Below are positions 8,659-16,985 of a DNA stretch of 34,365 bases, piece after piece. The DNA is taken from positions 1 to 34,365 of the forward strand of contig SCQH01000053.1 in NCBI GenBank assembly GCA_004321925.1, given 5' to 3'. A model generated the notes under the pieces. That model was given only the letters and a program-made list of their open reading frames with translations. It had not been told where the DNA came from and made no database searches. Positions within the stretch are counted from its first letter, which is position 1, and every line of letters begins with the position of its first letter. This DNA comes from Nitrospirota bacterium (GTDB lineage: Bacteria; Nitrospirota; Thermodesulfovibrionia; Thermodesulfovibrionales; UBA6898). A program made the translations under genes and the position numbers.

Positions 8659-9088
8659 CGAAACAACAGGGGGTGGTGCTCTCCCCCCTGAGATGGACCT
8701 CCTTATGTTCACCGCGGCCGGCCTGAAAATGGCTGTTGACACTTTTGGGGTGGACTGCATCATGAGCTCTGAAGAGGCGCAGCAGCTGGGGGTCTCCTTC
8801 TCCACCTTGAACGAAATCTTTGGGTTCGGAAAAGAGGGCTCCCGGGCGGAGAAAACGGTTCTCCTGTATAAGACCGGGAACGAGGCCCGCGGGATCAGCG
8901 TCGACGGGCTCGATGCCATCATGACGGTTCCGACCGGGGCCATACAGCCCCTCCCCTGGCCCCTTTCGAATTTTGCCGGACCGCGGTTGTTCTGGGGCAT
9001 TGTCCAGCGCGGAAGCGATCTGGTCCTGCTCATTGATCTGTACCGGCTGAACGTCCTGAAATCATGCAATGCGGTGACAACCGCTTGA
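8648..9088 (+). CDS. Divergent CheW-like protein
   Basis: A 146-residue protein whose fold pattern matches a CheW domain: an N-terminal LLMFTAAGLKMAVDTFGVDCIM strand pair and a C-terminal LFWGIVQRGSDLVLLIDLYRL corresponding to the last CheW strand. The central PG.INNRG motif of ordinary CheW is missing, so it is a divergent member. The start ATG at 8648 overlaps the upstream cheW by 11 nt with a weak Shine-Dalgarno; TTG 8642 in the same frame is an alternative. Together with cheW it may give the array two non-equivalent adaptors. A CheV role is unlikely because there is no receiver domain. Confidence 0.75.
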   Translation: MTNDETTGGGALPPEMDLLMFTAAGLKMAVDTFGVDCIMSSEEAQQLGVSFSTLNEIFGFGKEGSRAEKTVLLYKTGNEARGISVDGLDAIMTVPTGAIQPLPWPLSNFAGPRLFWGIVQRGSDLVLLIDLYRLNVLKSCNAVTTA

Positions 9089-9106
9089 AAGAGAGGAAGA
9101 AAGAAC

Positions 9107-10342
9107 ATGTCTAAAATAGTATTTCTCAACAATGAAGCGACTTCGAAGGGCCAGCTCATGCTGCTGCTCATACTTCCGTTGGTCCTGGCCATCACGGCCT
9201 TCATGCTGCTTTCCCTGTCGGTGATCAAGACCGGCGGAGAAAAACATCTGGAGGCATACGAACAGGCCCTGCAGAGTGAGGGGAACGCAGCGGTCAGGCC
9301 GTTCCTGGACCGAAACGGGCTGATGGCCCGGGAGCAGGCCCTCTCCACCGAAATGTCCCGGCTCTTCATGAAGCGGGCACTCCTGCTGTCCGTCCTGCTC
9401 CTGCTCTGCACCGGATATATGATCAGCCGCCTTCAAAAAAGGTTCTATGACGACATTGAAAAGGCATCTGACATTGTCAGGAACATGGGCTCCTGTGCCG
9501 GTATGCTGTCCGTTACCGTCGAACAGTATGCGGCGATCTCCTCCGATGAGTCCGCATCAATATCGGAGATCACGTCAACGACAGAGGAGCTTTCCGCCTC
9601 TTCGACCCAGATCGCCGAGCATGCAAAAGCAGTGGTGGACACTGCCCAGAAGACCTGGGAGGACACGAAAAAGGGCGCCACGGCAATTGAATCGATGATG
9701 ATGAAGATGGCCGAGATACAGGGGGACAGTCAAAAGAGTGCCGAGGAGATCCTTGACCTCGGAAAAAAGTCCCGGGAGATCACGAAGGTCATGGAGATCA
9801 TCAACTCCATTGCCGATCATACGAAGCTGCTCGCCTTCAACGCAGCGCTTGAGGCGTCGAGCGCCGGCGAGGCGGGGAAACGCTTCGGGGTCGTTGCGGC
9901 CGAGATCCGCAGGCTTGCCGACAGCGTGACAGAGTCCACGGGCGAGATAGAGGGGAAGATCAACGAGATCCAGGAGGCGGTGAACAACCTGGCCGTTGCC
10001 TCGGAAAAGAGCTCTCGGGGTATCGAGCAGGGCATGGAGTTCTCCTCGCAGACGGCCTCGCTGCTTTCCGATATTGTTGAGGCCGCCCACACGACCATGG
10101 ACTCTGCCAAGCAGATATCTCTTTCCACGCAGCAGCAGAAGACGGCGAACAGCCAGGTCGTCATAGCCCTGCGCGAGATCATGCATGGCGCGAGCACGAC
10201 GTCTGCCTCTGTTGAATCGCTCAGCACCATAAGCTCTCAGCTGGCCGCGTTGTCCGAGAGCCTCGCCCAGATACTGAAAAAGCTCGGATATAAGGGCGAC
10301 GTATCACTGCCGGGACCGGCAGAGTGTGGAGTCAAGGCATAA
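9107..10342 (+). CDS. Methyl-accepting chemotaxis protein with a minimal periplasmic loop
   Basis: A 411-residue membrane receptor that controls CheA. Helix TM1 is about residues 16-39 and TM2 about 88-105, leaving only about 48 residues outside the membrane, too few for a usual ligand domain. No clear HAMP domain is seen. A long coiled-coil signalling domain follows; its hairpin tip (IADHTKLLAFNAALEASSAGE to FGVVAAEIRRLADSV, about 236-273) identifies the family. The usual Arg of the ARAGE motif is Ser here (SSAGE). The C-terminus lacks an NWETF-type pentapeptide tether for CheR and CheB. GAGAGGAAG at 9091-9099 precedes the ATG. It is probably the sole cognate receptor of this cluster, sensing through the membrane helices, a partner protein or the membrane state. 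Confidence 0.92.
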   Translation: MSKIVFLNNEATSKGQLMLLLILPLVLAITAFMLLSLSVIKTGGEKHLEAYEQALQSEGNAAVRPFLDRNGLMAREQALSTEMSRLFMKRALLLSVLLLLCTGYMISRLQKRFYDDIEKASDIVRNMGSCAGMLSVTVEQYAAISSDESASISEITSTTEELSASSTQIAEHAKAVVDTAQKTWEDTKKGATAIESMMMKMAEIQGDSQKSAEEILDLGKKSREITKVMEIINSIADHTKLLAFNAALEASSAGEAGKRFGVVAAEIRRLADSVTESTGEIEGKINEIQEAVNNLAVASEKSSRGIEQGMEFSSQTASLLSDIVEAAHTTMDSAKQISLSTQQQKTANSQVVIALREIMHGASTTSASVESLSTISSQLAALSESLAQILKKLGYKGDVSLPGPAECGVKA

Positions 10343-10345
10343 GGC

Positions 10346-11410
10346 ATGATGAAGAAGGTAGGCGTCCTCATTGTGGACGACAGTGTTCTGGTGAGGAACC
10401 TCATAAGGGCGATCATCGAGATGGACCCGGAAATGGAGGTCGTGGGCGAGGCGTCCAACGGTCTCGAGGCCATCGAGAGGGTGTGGGGCCTTCGTCCGGA
10501 CATCGTTACGATGGACATCGAAATGCCTGTCATGGACGGCCTCCAGGCCATCGAACGGATCATGGCGGAGAATGCCGTCCCGATCCTGGTGGTGACCTCC
10601 CGGGGCGATGCGAAGACCGCCTATGCCGCGATATCGAAAGGCGCTCTCGACCTTGTGCTGAAGCCCAGCCTTAACGCTGAGGCTGCACAGGAGTTTGGGG
10701 CAAAGCTCAAGCTTATGTCAAAGGTCAGGGTGGTAACGCATATTTCCGGGCGACGCGCACATATGCCTTCCGTTGCCGTAGAGACGCCGGACTTTGGTGA
10801 GGACCTGTCGGACCGGATAGTTGCCATCGCCTCATCTACGGGCGGGCCGGACGCCCTGTCCATTATTTTGTCGCGGCTGCCTGATAAGTTTCCCGTGCCG
10901 ATCGTGATCGCGCAGCACATCTCCGACGGCTTTGTGAGCGGTATGGTCGGCTGGCTCAAATCGCTCTCACGGGTCGGGATCAAGGTGGCTGCGGACGGGG
11001 AATATCTCAGGCCGGGCATGGCCTATGTATGCCCGCCGGAAAACCATATGCGGATCGACCACCTGAAAAGGATCATCTATGTTGCGAGACAGGAGAAGGA
11101 CATCTACCGGCCGTCCTGCGACATGCTGCTGGCGTCGGTGGCTGAAGCATTCGGCAATAAGGCAGTTGGTGTCATCCTCACCGGTATGGGGAGCGACGGG
11201 GTTGAGGGGATAAAGAGGATCAGGGAGGCGGGGGGCAGAACGATAGCCCAGAACGAGATGACCTCCATCATCTTCGGGATGCCGAAACTCGCGATCGAGA
11301 GCGGTTGTATCGACGCAGTGCTTCCGCTGGAGGCGATCAGCAGCGAAATAGCGCGGGCAGCGGCTGCGGACGTAAGGGGTCCTGCGGCCCGGGCGGGGTC
11401 ATGCAGCTGA
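10346..11410 (+). CDS. cheB: CheB receptor methylesterase / response regulator
   Basis: CheB removes methyl groups from receptor glutamates after phosphorylation by CheA. The 354-residue protein has an N-terminal receiver domain (acidic pair D11/D12, phosphoacceptor D57 in TMDIEMP, and Lys in LVLKPS) and a C-terminal methylesterase domain. The catalytic triad is visible: S164 in IASSTGG, H191 in IAQHIS and D284 in GMGSDG. Both domains look intact. ATG 10346 is followed by a second ATG at 10349 and either could be used. It overlaps cheR by 10 nt. Confidence 0.96.
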   Translation: MMKKVGVLIVDDSVLVRNLIRAIIEMDPEMEVVGEASNGLEAIERVWGLRPDIVTMDIEMPVMDGLQAIERIMAENAVPILVVTSRGDAKTAYAAISKGALDLVLKPSLNAEAAQEFGAKLKLMSKVRVVTHISGRRAHMPSVAVETPDFGEDLSDRIVAIASSTGGPDALSIILSRLPDKFPVPIVIAQHISDGFVSGMVGWLKSLSRVGIKVAADGEYLRPGMAYVCPPENHMRIDHLKRIIYVARQEKDIYRPSCDMLLASVAEAFGNKAVGVILTGMGSDGVEGIKRIREAGGRTIAQNEMTSIIFGMPKLAIESGCIDAVLPLEAISSEIARAAAADVRGPAARAGSCS

Positions 11411-12843
11411 AACCCTTTAAATGCCTGATCAGGGAGAAATGCGGGTTGTCGTTCGATGATTCCCGCGAGGCGATCCTGACCGAGGGGATCAAGTCGAGGC
11501 TGTCCCGGCGGGCACTCGCCTCACACGAGGAATACCTTGATCTCCTGGCCAGGGAACCGCATGAATTCAACAGTCTTCTGAACCTCATCACGGTCAACGA
11601 GACCTATTTCCTGCGGGAGTCGGTGCACTTTACCCTCCTCACCGAAAAACTGCTGCCGGACATGCTTGCAGGGAAGAAAGGCGGCAGGATCAAGATCGTC
11701 TGCGCGGGCTGTTCGACAGGCGAGGAGCCTTACTCGATCGCGATGGCGCTCATGATGAAGTTCGGTCCGGCATTCAGCAGATTGTTTTCCCTTGTCGCCT
11801 TTGATATTGATGAAGAGGCGCTCGGCAAGGCGAGGGCAGGCCTGTATCCCGGACATTCCTTCCGGGGTGTCCCGGACCACATACAAAAGGTTTTTTTCAG
11901 GGAACAGGGAAACGGCTTCAGGATCAATGACGCGGTCCGGGAGGGAGTGGAATTCCTGCGGCTGAACCTCTTTTCCGATTCGTATCCGGAGACGGTCATG
12001 AATGCAGACGTCATCTTCTACCGGAACGTCTCGATCTATTTTGAGCCCGGGGCCCAGCAGCGCATTTTCAGGAACCTGGCAGGCATGCTCAACGAAAAGG
12101 GCTATCTCTTTCTGAGCTCGGCAGAAACCTCCGTTCATGATATCGGGGTCCTCTCCCTTATTGAAATGGAGGGGATCTACCTCTATGGAAAAGGGGTTGC
12201 GGTTGAGATCGGGGAAAGAAGAAAACAGCCTGACGGCCGGCCTAAACCGTTTTCCGCCGCGCCGCCGGGGGTCCCCGGAGCAGCTGCCGCGGGAACGAAA
12301 CGCCCGGTAATAAGGAAAAAGGACGAACCGCACCAGGACTTTGACCGGGCTCTCGCCCTTGCCGGGGGCAAGAAGTATGACGATGCGCTGCAGCTTACCG
12401 AACGCATCATCGGCATGCAGCCCTCTTTCGTGAAGGCCCACATGCTGCGGGCCGGCATCCTGATCAACCTGCAGAGACTCGATGAGGCAGAAACAGTATG
12501 CCTCTGCGGCATGGGGCATGATCAGTGGAATCTCGAAGGACATCTCCTGCTCGGTCTGATAGCCCGGGCCCGGGGGGATGTGGAGGAGGCAAAAAAGAGG
12601 TTCAAAAAAGCGGTCTACGTCAAATCTTCCTGTTGGCTTGCCCACTTTTATCTCGCGGAGATCTACCGGGGTGAGGGCGACAGGCAGCCGGCATGCAGGG
12701 AGTTCGAGATCGTGATAAAGCTGTTGGAAGAAAAAGGTTTTTCTGAACACGGGCTTACGTTCTTTTCCCTGTCATTCCCGATGGAGCAGGTCGTGCATCT
12801 CTGTAGACATAACCTCGCTGAGATGAAACGCGGGAAGGCTTAG
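11401..12843 (+). CDS. cheR: CheR receptor methyltransferase with C-terminal TPR region
   Basis: CheR methylates receptor glutamates using S-adenosylmethionine. The 480-residue protein has the CheR N-terminal helical part, the SAM-binding motif CAGCSTGEEPYSIAM at 101-115 and YRNVSIYF at 207-214, where most CheR have CRNVLIYF. After a Pro/Ala linker (about 275-310), residues about 315-470 form TPR-like helical repeats (for example FDRALALAGGKKYDDALQL and AHFYLAEIYRGEGDRQPACREFE). CheR-TPR fusions are known in non-flagellar chemosensory systems, where the repeats mediate protein contacts. I chose ATG 11401, inside the cheB end; the frame stays open upstream to 11305 but has no CheR similarity. 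A 13-nt gap leads to cheA. Confidence 0.94.
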   Translation: MQLKPFKCLIREKCGLSFDDSREAILTEGIKSRLSRRALASHEEYLDLLAREPHEFNSLLNLITVNETYFLRESVHFTLLTEKLLPDMLAGKKGGRIKIVCAGCSTGEEPYSIAMALMMKFGPAFSRLFSLVAFDIDEEALGKARAGLYPGHSFRGVPDHIQKVFFREQGNGFRINDAVREGVEFLRLNLFSDSYPETVMNADVIFYRNVSIYFEPGAQQRIFRNLAGMLNEKGYLFLSSAETSVHDIGVLSLIEMEGIYLYGKGVAVEIGERRKQPDGRPKPFSAAPPGVPGAAAAGTKRPVIRKKDEPHQDFDRALALAGGKKYDDALQLTERIIGMQPSFVKAHMLRAGILINLQRLDEAETVCLCGMGHDQWNLEGHLLLGLIARARGDVEEAKKRFKKAVYVKSSCWLAHFYLAEIYRGEGDRQPACREFEIVIKLLEEKGFSEHGLTFFSLSFPMEQVVHLCRHNLAEMKRGKA

Positions 12844-12856
12844 CAGGGGGAACGGG

Positions 12857-15040
12857 ATGGCATTCGACGTCACAAAGTTCATCGCCAGGTTTGTGGAAGA
12901 AGCCCGCGACCACGTCGCGGCCCTCAACCGGGGCCTCGTCGAGCTGGAGAAGGACCCCGGCGACGGGGAAAATCTGAATGCGATCTTCCGGGCCGCGCAT
13001 ACCATCAAGGGCTCCTCGCGCATGCTGAAGCTGACGGACATAACCGAGGTGGCCCACACGCTGGAAGACGCACTCGGGGCGCTGCGTGACAAGCGGATCT
13101 CCCATACACGGGAGCTTGCAGAGCTTCTCTACCGGGGTGTTGACGCCCTGTCTGCAATGGTGGAAACGATGTCTGCCGGAGGGCAGATCAGCATGGACAA
13201 TGCCCCCCTCTGCGAGGCCCTTGCCCGGGCTGCCGCCGGGGCTCCGGCCACCGGCAGTGCGGGCCGGGAAGAAAATAAGGCAGCGCCTCTCAGTCGAGCG
13301 GTGGGCGTTGAGCCCCCGTCAGCGCAACAGGCAAAGCAGGTCTCCCCGGAGAGCATCCGGGTGAAGTCCGAAAAGCTCGACGACCTGATACGGCTGATGG
13401 GCGAGGTCGTATCCCATCAGAACAAGCTCAAACAGCGCATCGCCGACCTCAGCGTCCTGGAGCGGGAAGCGAAACAGACCCTCGACAGCTGCTCCCGGGC
13501 CTGCGAGGACAGATCCCTCGCTAATGCCCGGTCCCTGCATCTGGGACTCAAACAGCTCCTGTCCGTCATGCGGCAGGACAAGACCCTGCAGGACATACTC
13601 ACGGCAGAGTTCCAGGAAAAGGCCCTGATGCTGCGCATGGTGCCTCTTTCGACCATCTTCGATCCGCTGCACCGGCTCGTGCGCGACATCTCGACCTCTC
13701 TCGGCAAAGAGGTGGACTTTGAGATCGAGGGCGGCGGGATCGAACTGGATAAAAAAATGGTCGAGAAATTAAGCGATCCTCTCATGCATATGCTCAGAAA
13801 TTCGATAGACCATGGCATTGAGGAGCCGCAGGTCCGCCGGCAGACCGGCAAACCCGTAAAAGGGAAGGTGCGGCTGTCAGCGTCCTGCGATGCCGGCAAT
13901 ATCCTTATAGAGCTCTTCGACGACGGTGGGGGTATCTCTGCCGCAAAGATAAAGGAGAAGGCGCTGGCAAGAAAGATGTTCGAGGCGGCTGCCCTCGAAG
14001 GGATGCCTGAGCCGGCGCTGCTCGACCTGATCTTCCTGCCGGGCTTCAGTACCAGCGGCTTCATAACGGATATCTCCGGCAGGGGAGTCGGCATGGACGT
14101 GGTAAAGAGGAACATCGTCGAAGACCTTAAAGGGACCGTGCATCTCAGCACCAAAGAGGGGCAGGGCAGCATCTTCACGGTCAGGATCCCCATGACGCTT
14201 GCCATCATGCGGGTCCTCCTGGTCTCCTGCCGCGGAATAACGTGCGGCATCACGACGCACTATGTGACTGAGATCATCCGGGTGGAGAGGACGGAGATCA
14301 TCAGTGTTGTCGACCGCAAGGCGCTGCGGCTGCGTGAAGAGTTCATCCCGGTGACCGACATGGGAGATATCCTGAACTTCAGGCCCAACGGCGGGAAGCA
14401 GCCCGGGATGCTGCTGGTGCTTATTGTGCAGGTCGGGGCTGAAAAGACCGGCTTGATTGTGGATGCCGTTCTCGACGAGGAGGATATGGTGATCAAGTCC
14501 CTGCCCGACCACCTCAAGAGGGTGCAGCTGGTTTCGGGGGTCACCGTATCGGGAAGGAACGAGATCATCAACATCCTGAACATGCCGGCGCTCATGGAGG
14601 CTGCAAAGAGCGCCCGCGCCGGCCGGCCGGCCGGCCAGTCAGCAGAGGAGGCCGGACAGGAGATCAATATCCTGGTCGTCGACGACTCCATCAATACGCG
14701 GGAGATCGAAAAGAGCATCCTCGAGGCTTACGGCTACCGGGTGACCATCGCCGGTGACGGCATGGAGGCCCTCGACATGGCAGGCGGATCGAAATTCGAC
14801 CTGGTCATCACTGACGTGGAAATGCCGCGCCTCGACGGGTTTTCACTTACCGAGCGGCTGAGGTCCGACAGTTCCTACAAAGATGTGCCGATCATCATCG
14901 TGACGTCGAGGGAAAAGGATGAGGACAAGAAGCGGGGGATCAGTGTCGGGGCAGACGCCTACATCGTCAAAGGGGCGTTCGACCAGAGCAACCTTGTTGA
15001 AACCGTGCAGAATCTAATCGGAAAGGGAAAGGATATATGA
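12857..15040 (+). CDS. cheA: CheA histidine kinase with C-terminal receiver domain (hybrid CheA)
   Basis: The central kinase of the array. The 727-residue protein has one Hpt domain (phospho-His H48 in AAHTIKGSSRM), a low-complexity linker (about 110-160) in place of a P2 domain, a dimerisation helix region, and the kinase domain (N-box MLRNSIDHGIE at 312-322, G1 FDDGGGI at 354-360, GRGVGMDVVKRNI). A CheW-like domain follows, then a receiver domain from about 603 (VVDDSINTR, phosphoacceptor D653 in ITDVEMP, Lys in YIVKG). AGGGGGAACGGG precedes the ATG. The stop overlaps the next gene (ATGA). The operon has no stand-alone CheY, so the fused receiver and the following REC-PP2C protein are the likely phosphate acceptors. 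Confidence 0.96.
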   Translation: MAFDVTKFIARFVEEARDHVAALNRGLVELEKDPGDGENLNAIFRAAHTIKGSSRMLKLTDITEVAHTLEDALGALRDKRISHTRELAELLYRGVDALSAMVETMSAGGQISMDNAPLCEALARAAAGAPATGSAGREENKAAPLSRAVGVEPPSAQQAKQVSPESIRVKSEKLDDLIRLMGEVVSHQNKLKQRIADLSVLEREAKQTLDSCSRACEDRSLANARSLHLGLKQLLSVMRQDKTLQDILTAEFQEKALMLRMVPLSTIFDPLHRLVRDISTSLGKEVDFEIEGGGIELDKKMVEKLSDPLMHMLRNSIDHGIEEPQVRRQTGKPVKGKVRLSASCDAGNILIELFDDGGGISAAKIKEKALARKMFEAAALEGMPEPALLDLIFLPGFSTSGFITDISGRGVGMDVVKRNIVEDLKGTVHLSTKEGQGSIFTVRIPMTLAIMRVLLVSCRGITCGITTHYVTEIIRVERTEIISVVDRKALRLREEFIPVTDMGDILNFRPNGGKQPGMLLVLIVQVGAEKTGLIVDAVLDEEDMVIKSLPDHLKRVQLVSGVTVSGRNEIINILNMPALMEAAKSARAGRPAGQSAEEAGQEINILVVDDSINTREIEKSILEAYGYRVTIAGDGMEALDMAGGSKFDLVITDVEMPRLDGFSLTERLRSDSSYKDVPIIIVTSREKDEDKKRGISVGADAYIVKGAFDQSNLVETVQNLIGKGKDI

Positions 15041-16197
15041 AGCCTGATAACGGAAGCGTGAGCATCCTGGTGGCCGATGACGACCCGCTCGTGAGGGAGA
15101 TGCTGGCCATAATCCTGCAGGACGAGGGGTATAGGGTCGACACGGCAGAGAACGGCGCCGAGGCACTGAACAAGTTCAGCGCCGGGGACCCGATCAGCCT
15201 TATCGTGTCCGACATGAACATGCCTCAGCTCGACGGTATGGGCCTGATCAGAGCGGTCCGGGACGCGGGGGCTGATCTGCCGATCATCATCCTGACGGGG
15301 AACAGTGAAGTGACAACCGCCATCCAGGCGCTGAAGACCGGGGCCAGCGATTACATCCTGAAGGACGAAAATATTCAGGACACCATCGGCATTGCCGTGG
15401 AGAAGGCGCTCGAAAAGCATTATCTTAAAAAACAGAACCAGCAGCTTCAGGAGGAACTCGCCCGGAAGAACGAGAAGCTCGAACATGAAAAGGCCCTTGC
15501 CCAGAAGGTCCAGAAGAGCATCCTGCCGCGTGACCTCCGGTTTCAGGGGGTCGAGGTGGGCTCGTACTACCGGCCGTCAGACAAGATCGGCGGCGACTTT
15601 TTCGACGCCTGGGAGAACAGCGATAAGGTACACTTCCTGATAGGCGATGTGTCCGGCCACAGCACCTCATCGGCCCTGATCATGGCAGTCAGCAAAGGGA
15701 TCCTCCATTCCCTCGGGCATACCCTGAGCGATCCCCGGGAGATCGTCAGGACCGCCAACCGGATGATATGCAATATCGTCAGCGACAGCGGCATGTTTCT
15801 GACCCTGCTCTACGGCGTGCTCGACCGGACTACGGATGAGCTGACGGTCGTCTCTGCGGGGCATAATCCTGTTTTCCTGGTGAAAGATGCTGAGGTCACG
15901 AGCCTGGATTCGACGGGTTCGGTCATCGGCTGGGACCCCGAGGACACCTGGGATGCCACATCAGCTGTCCTTTCAGCCGGCTCAAGCCTTGTGCTCTATA
16001 CGGACGGTCTGACAGAGGTCAAGGACCAGGCCGGCGCGGAATTCGGCGAGAAGGGGTTGGAGGCCCTCCTCGGAGAGGCCCTGCCCGCAGGGGCGATGAT
16101 CACCAGGATCGTGCAGAACGTTGAGACCTTCTGCACAGGGGAGTTCCAGGACGACCTGACCCTGCTGATCCTGAGGCGGATGCCGGCGGATGGGTGA
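15037..16197 (+). CDS. Response regulator with PP2C/SpoIIE-type serine phosphatase output (RsbU/HsbR-like)
   Basis: A 386-residue protein: receiver domain 8-125 (D14-D16 acidic cluster, phosphoacceptor D59 in IVSDMNMP, Lys in YILKDE), a coiled coil about 126-162 (KKQNQQLQEELARKNEKLEH), and a SpoIIE/RsbU phosphatase domain 165-385. The metal-binding motifs all look intact: KIGGDFFD (D187, D190), GDVSGH (D204), SAGHNP, YTDGLTEV and FQDDLTLLIL. The expected role is to dephosphorylate a STAS protein, here the one encoded two genes downstream, under control of CheA. The start overlaps cheA (ATGA) and the end overlaps the next gene by 8 nt. Its layout is like P. aeruginosa HsbR without the fused kinase domain. 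Confidence 0.93.
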   Translation: MKPDNGSVSILVADDDPLVREMLAIILQDEGYRVDTAENGAEALNKFSAGDPISLIVSDMNMPQLDGMGLIRAVRDAGADLPIIILTGNSEVTTAIQALKTGASDYILKDENIQDTIGIAVEKALEKHYLKKQNQQLQEELARKNEKLEHEKALAQKVQKSILPRDLRFQGVEVGSYYRPSDKIGGDFFDAWENSDKVHFLIGDVSGHSTSSALIMAVSKGILHSLGHTLSDPREIVRTANRMICNIVSDSGMFLTLLYGVLDRTTDELTVVSAGHNPVFLVKDAEVTSLDSTGSVIGWDPEDTWDATSAVLSAGSSLVLYTDGLTEVKDQAGAEFGEKGLEALLGEALPAGAMITRIVQNVETFCTGEFQDDLTLLILRRMPADG

Positions 16198-16633
16198 TGC
16201 CGTGGTGAAGATGAAGATCGAGCCGACCTTCGAGAATGTTTCCGCGGTCCGGCTGGCAGTGCAGGATGTCTGCCGGAAACAGTATGGGTGGCCGGGGGCG
16301 GAACCGCTCATCGACGAACTGCTGATGGCGGCCACGGAGGCGATGAACAATGCGGTCGAGCATTCGGGTGCGAAGGAGGTGGAGATCGAGCTCATTGCAG
16401 GTGCCCGGCGGCTTGTCGTGCGCGTTTTGACGGCAGGGAAGCGTTTTGATCCCCCGTCGGAGGTTGCCTTCCCCGATCTGGATGGCCCCGGCGGTCTGCC
16501 CGAGGGAGGGTTTGGCCTCGCCATCATCAGGGAAATGGCCGATGCAGTACACTATGATTATTGTGATGGGAAAAATATAGTCACGCTGGAAAAAAATATT
16601 TCTGAGAACGAAGGAGGACAGGATGGAAATTAA
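16190..16633 (+). CDS. RsbW-like GHKL ATPase-fold protein with degraded ATP site
   Basis: A 147-residue single-domain protein of the anti-sigma-factor kinase type. The N-box is clear (EAMNNAVEHSG, with E50, N53 and N54), and a glycine-rich lid appears at 105-113 (EGGFGLAII). The G1 box should read like V.D.G.GFDP, but the sequence is VLTAGKRFDP: the Asp that contacts adenine is Thr81 and the second Gly is Arg85. It may therefore bind ATP poorly or act as a binding partner only. In partner-switch systems this protein phosphorylates or sequesters the STAS partner. It overlaps its neighbours on both sides. ATG 16190 is the earliest plausible start; ATG 16211 is also possible. Confidence 0.85.
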   Translation: MGDAVVKMKIEPTFENVSAVRLAVQDVCRKQYGWPGAEPLIDELLMAATEAMNNAVEHSGAKEVEIELIAGARRLVVRVLTAGKRFDPPSEVAFPDLDGPGGLPEGGFGLAIIREMADAVHYDYCDGKNIVTLEKNISENEGGQDGN

Positions 16634-16985
16634 AATTGGCATGGACGGAGATTTCGTGATCGCCGAGCTGTCGGGAGATCTTGTGGCAGGCACGGCAGAG
16701 CAGTTCAAGTCGCAGATGACGAAGCTTATGGAAAAGAACTTTCTGAACGTGGTCCTTGAACTGAGCAAGGTGAACTTCATGGACAGTTCCGGCCTGGGGG
16801 CCTGTATGGCGGCGCACAAGGCGTTCGCCGAAAAAAAGGGGACCCTCGTCTGCACAAAGCCGAGCGAGACCGTGGCCAAGGTCTTCCGCGTTACCCGGGC
16901 CGACCAGAAACTGAACATGGCAGGGACCCGGACCGAGGCGGTCATGTTCCTGCAGAACGCCGTGCAGAGCGGGAGGCAATCATGA
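16623..16985 (+). CDS. STAS-domain protein (anti-sigma factor antagonist / HsbA-like)
   Basis: A 120-residue single STAS domain. The phosphorylation motif VNFMDSSGLGA contains S55/S56 directly after D54, the site phosphorylated in SpoIIAA- and RsbV-type proteins. A very strong Shine-Dalgarno, AAGGAGGACAG at 16611-16621, lies inside the end of the ATPase-fold gene, so this protein may be made in excess over its neighbours. The stop overlaps the pilB-like start (ATGA). No sigma factor gene is in the window, so the target may instead be the motor ATPase or the diguanylate cyclase encoded next, by analogy with HsbA and HsbD in P. aeruginosa. Confidence 0.93.
   Translation: MEIKIGMDGDFVIAELSGDLVAGTAEQFKSQMTKLMEKNFLNVVLELSKVNFMDSSGLGACMAAHKAFAEKKGTLVCTKPSETVAKVFRVTRADQKLNMAGTRTEAVMFLQNAVQSGRQS

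Noticed and set aside
11305-11400. N-terminal extension of CheR
   Set aside because: It is the shifted reading of the cheB 3' end; CheR similarity begins just after ATG 11401.
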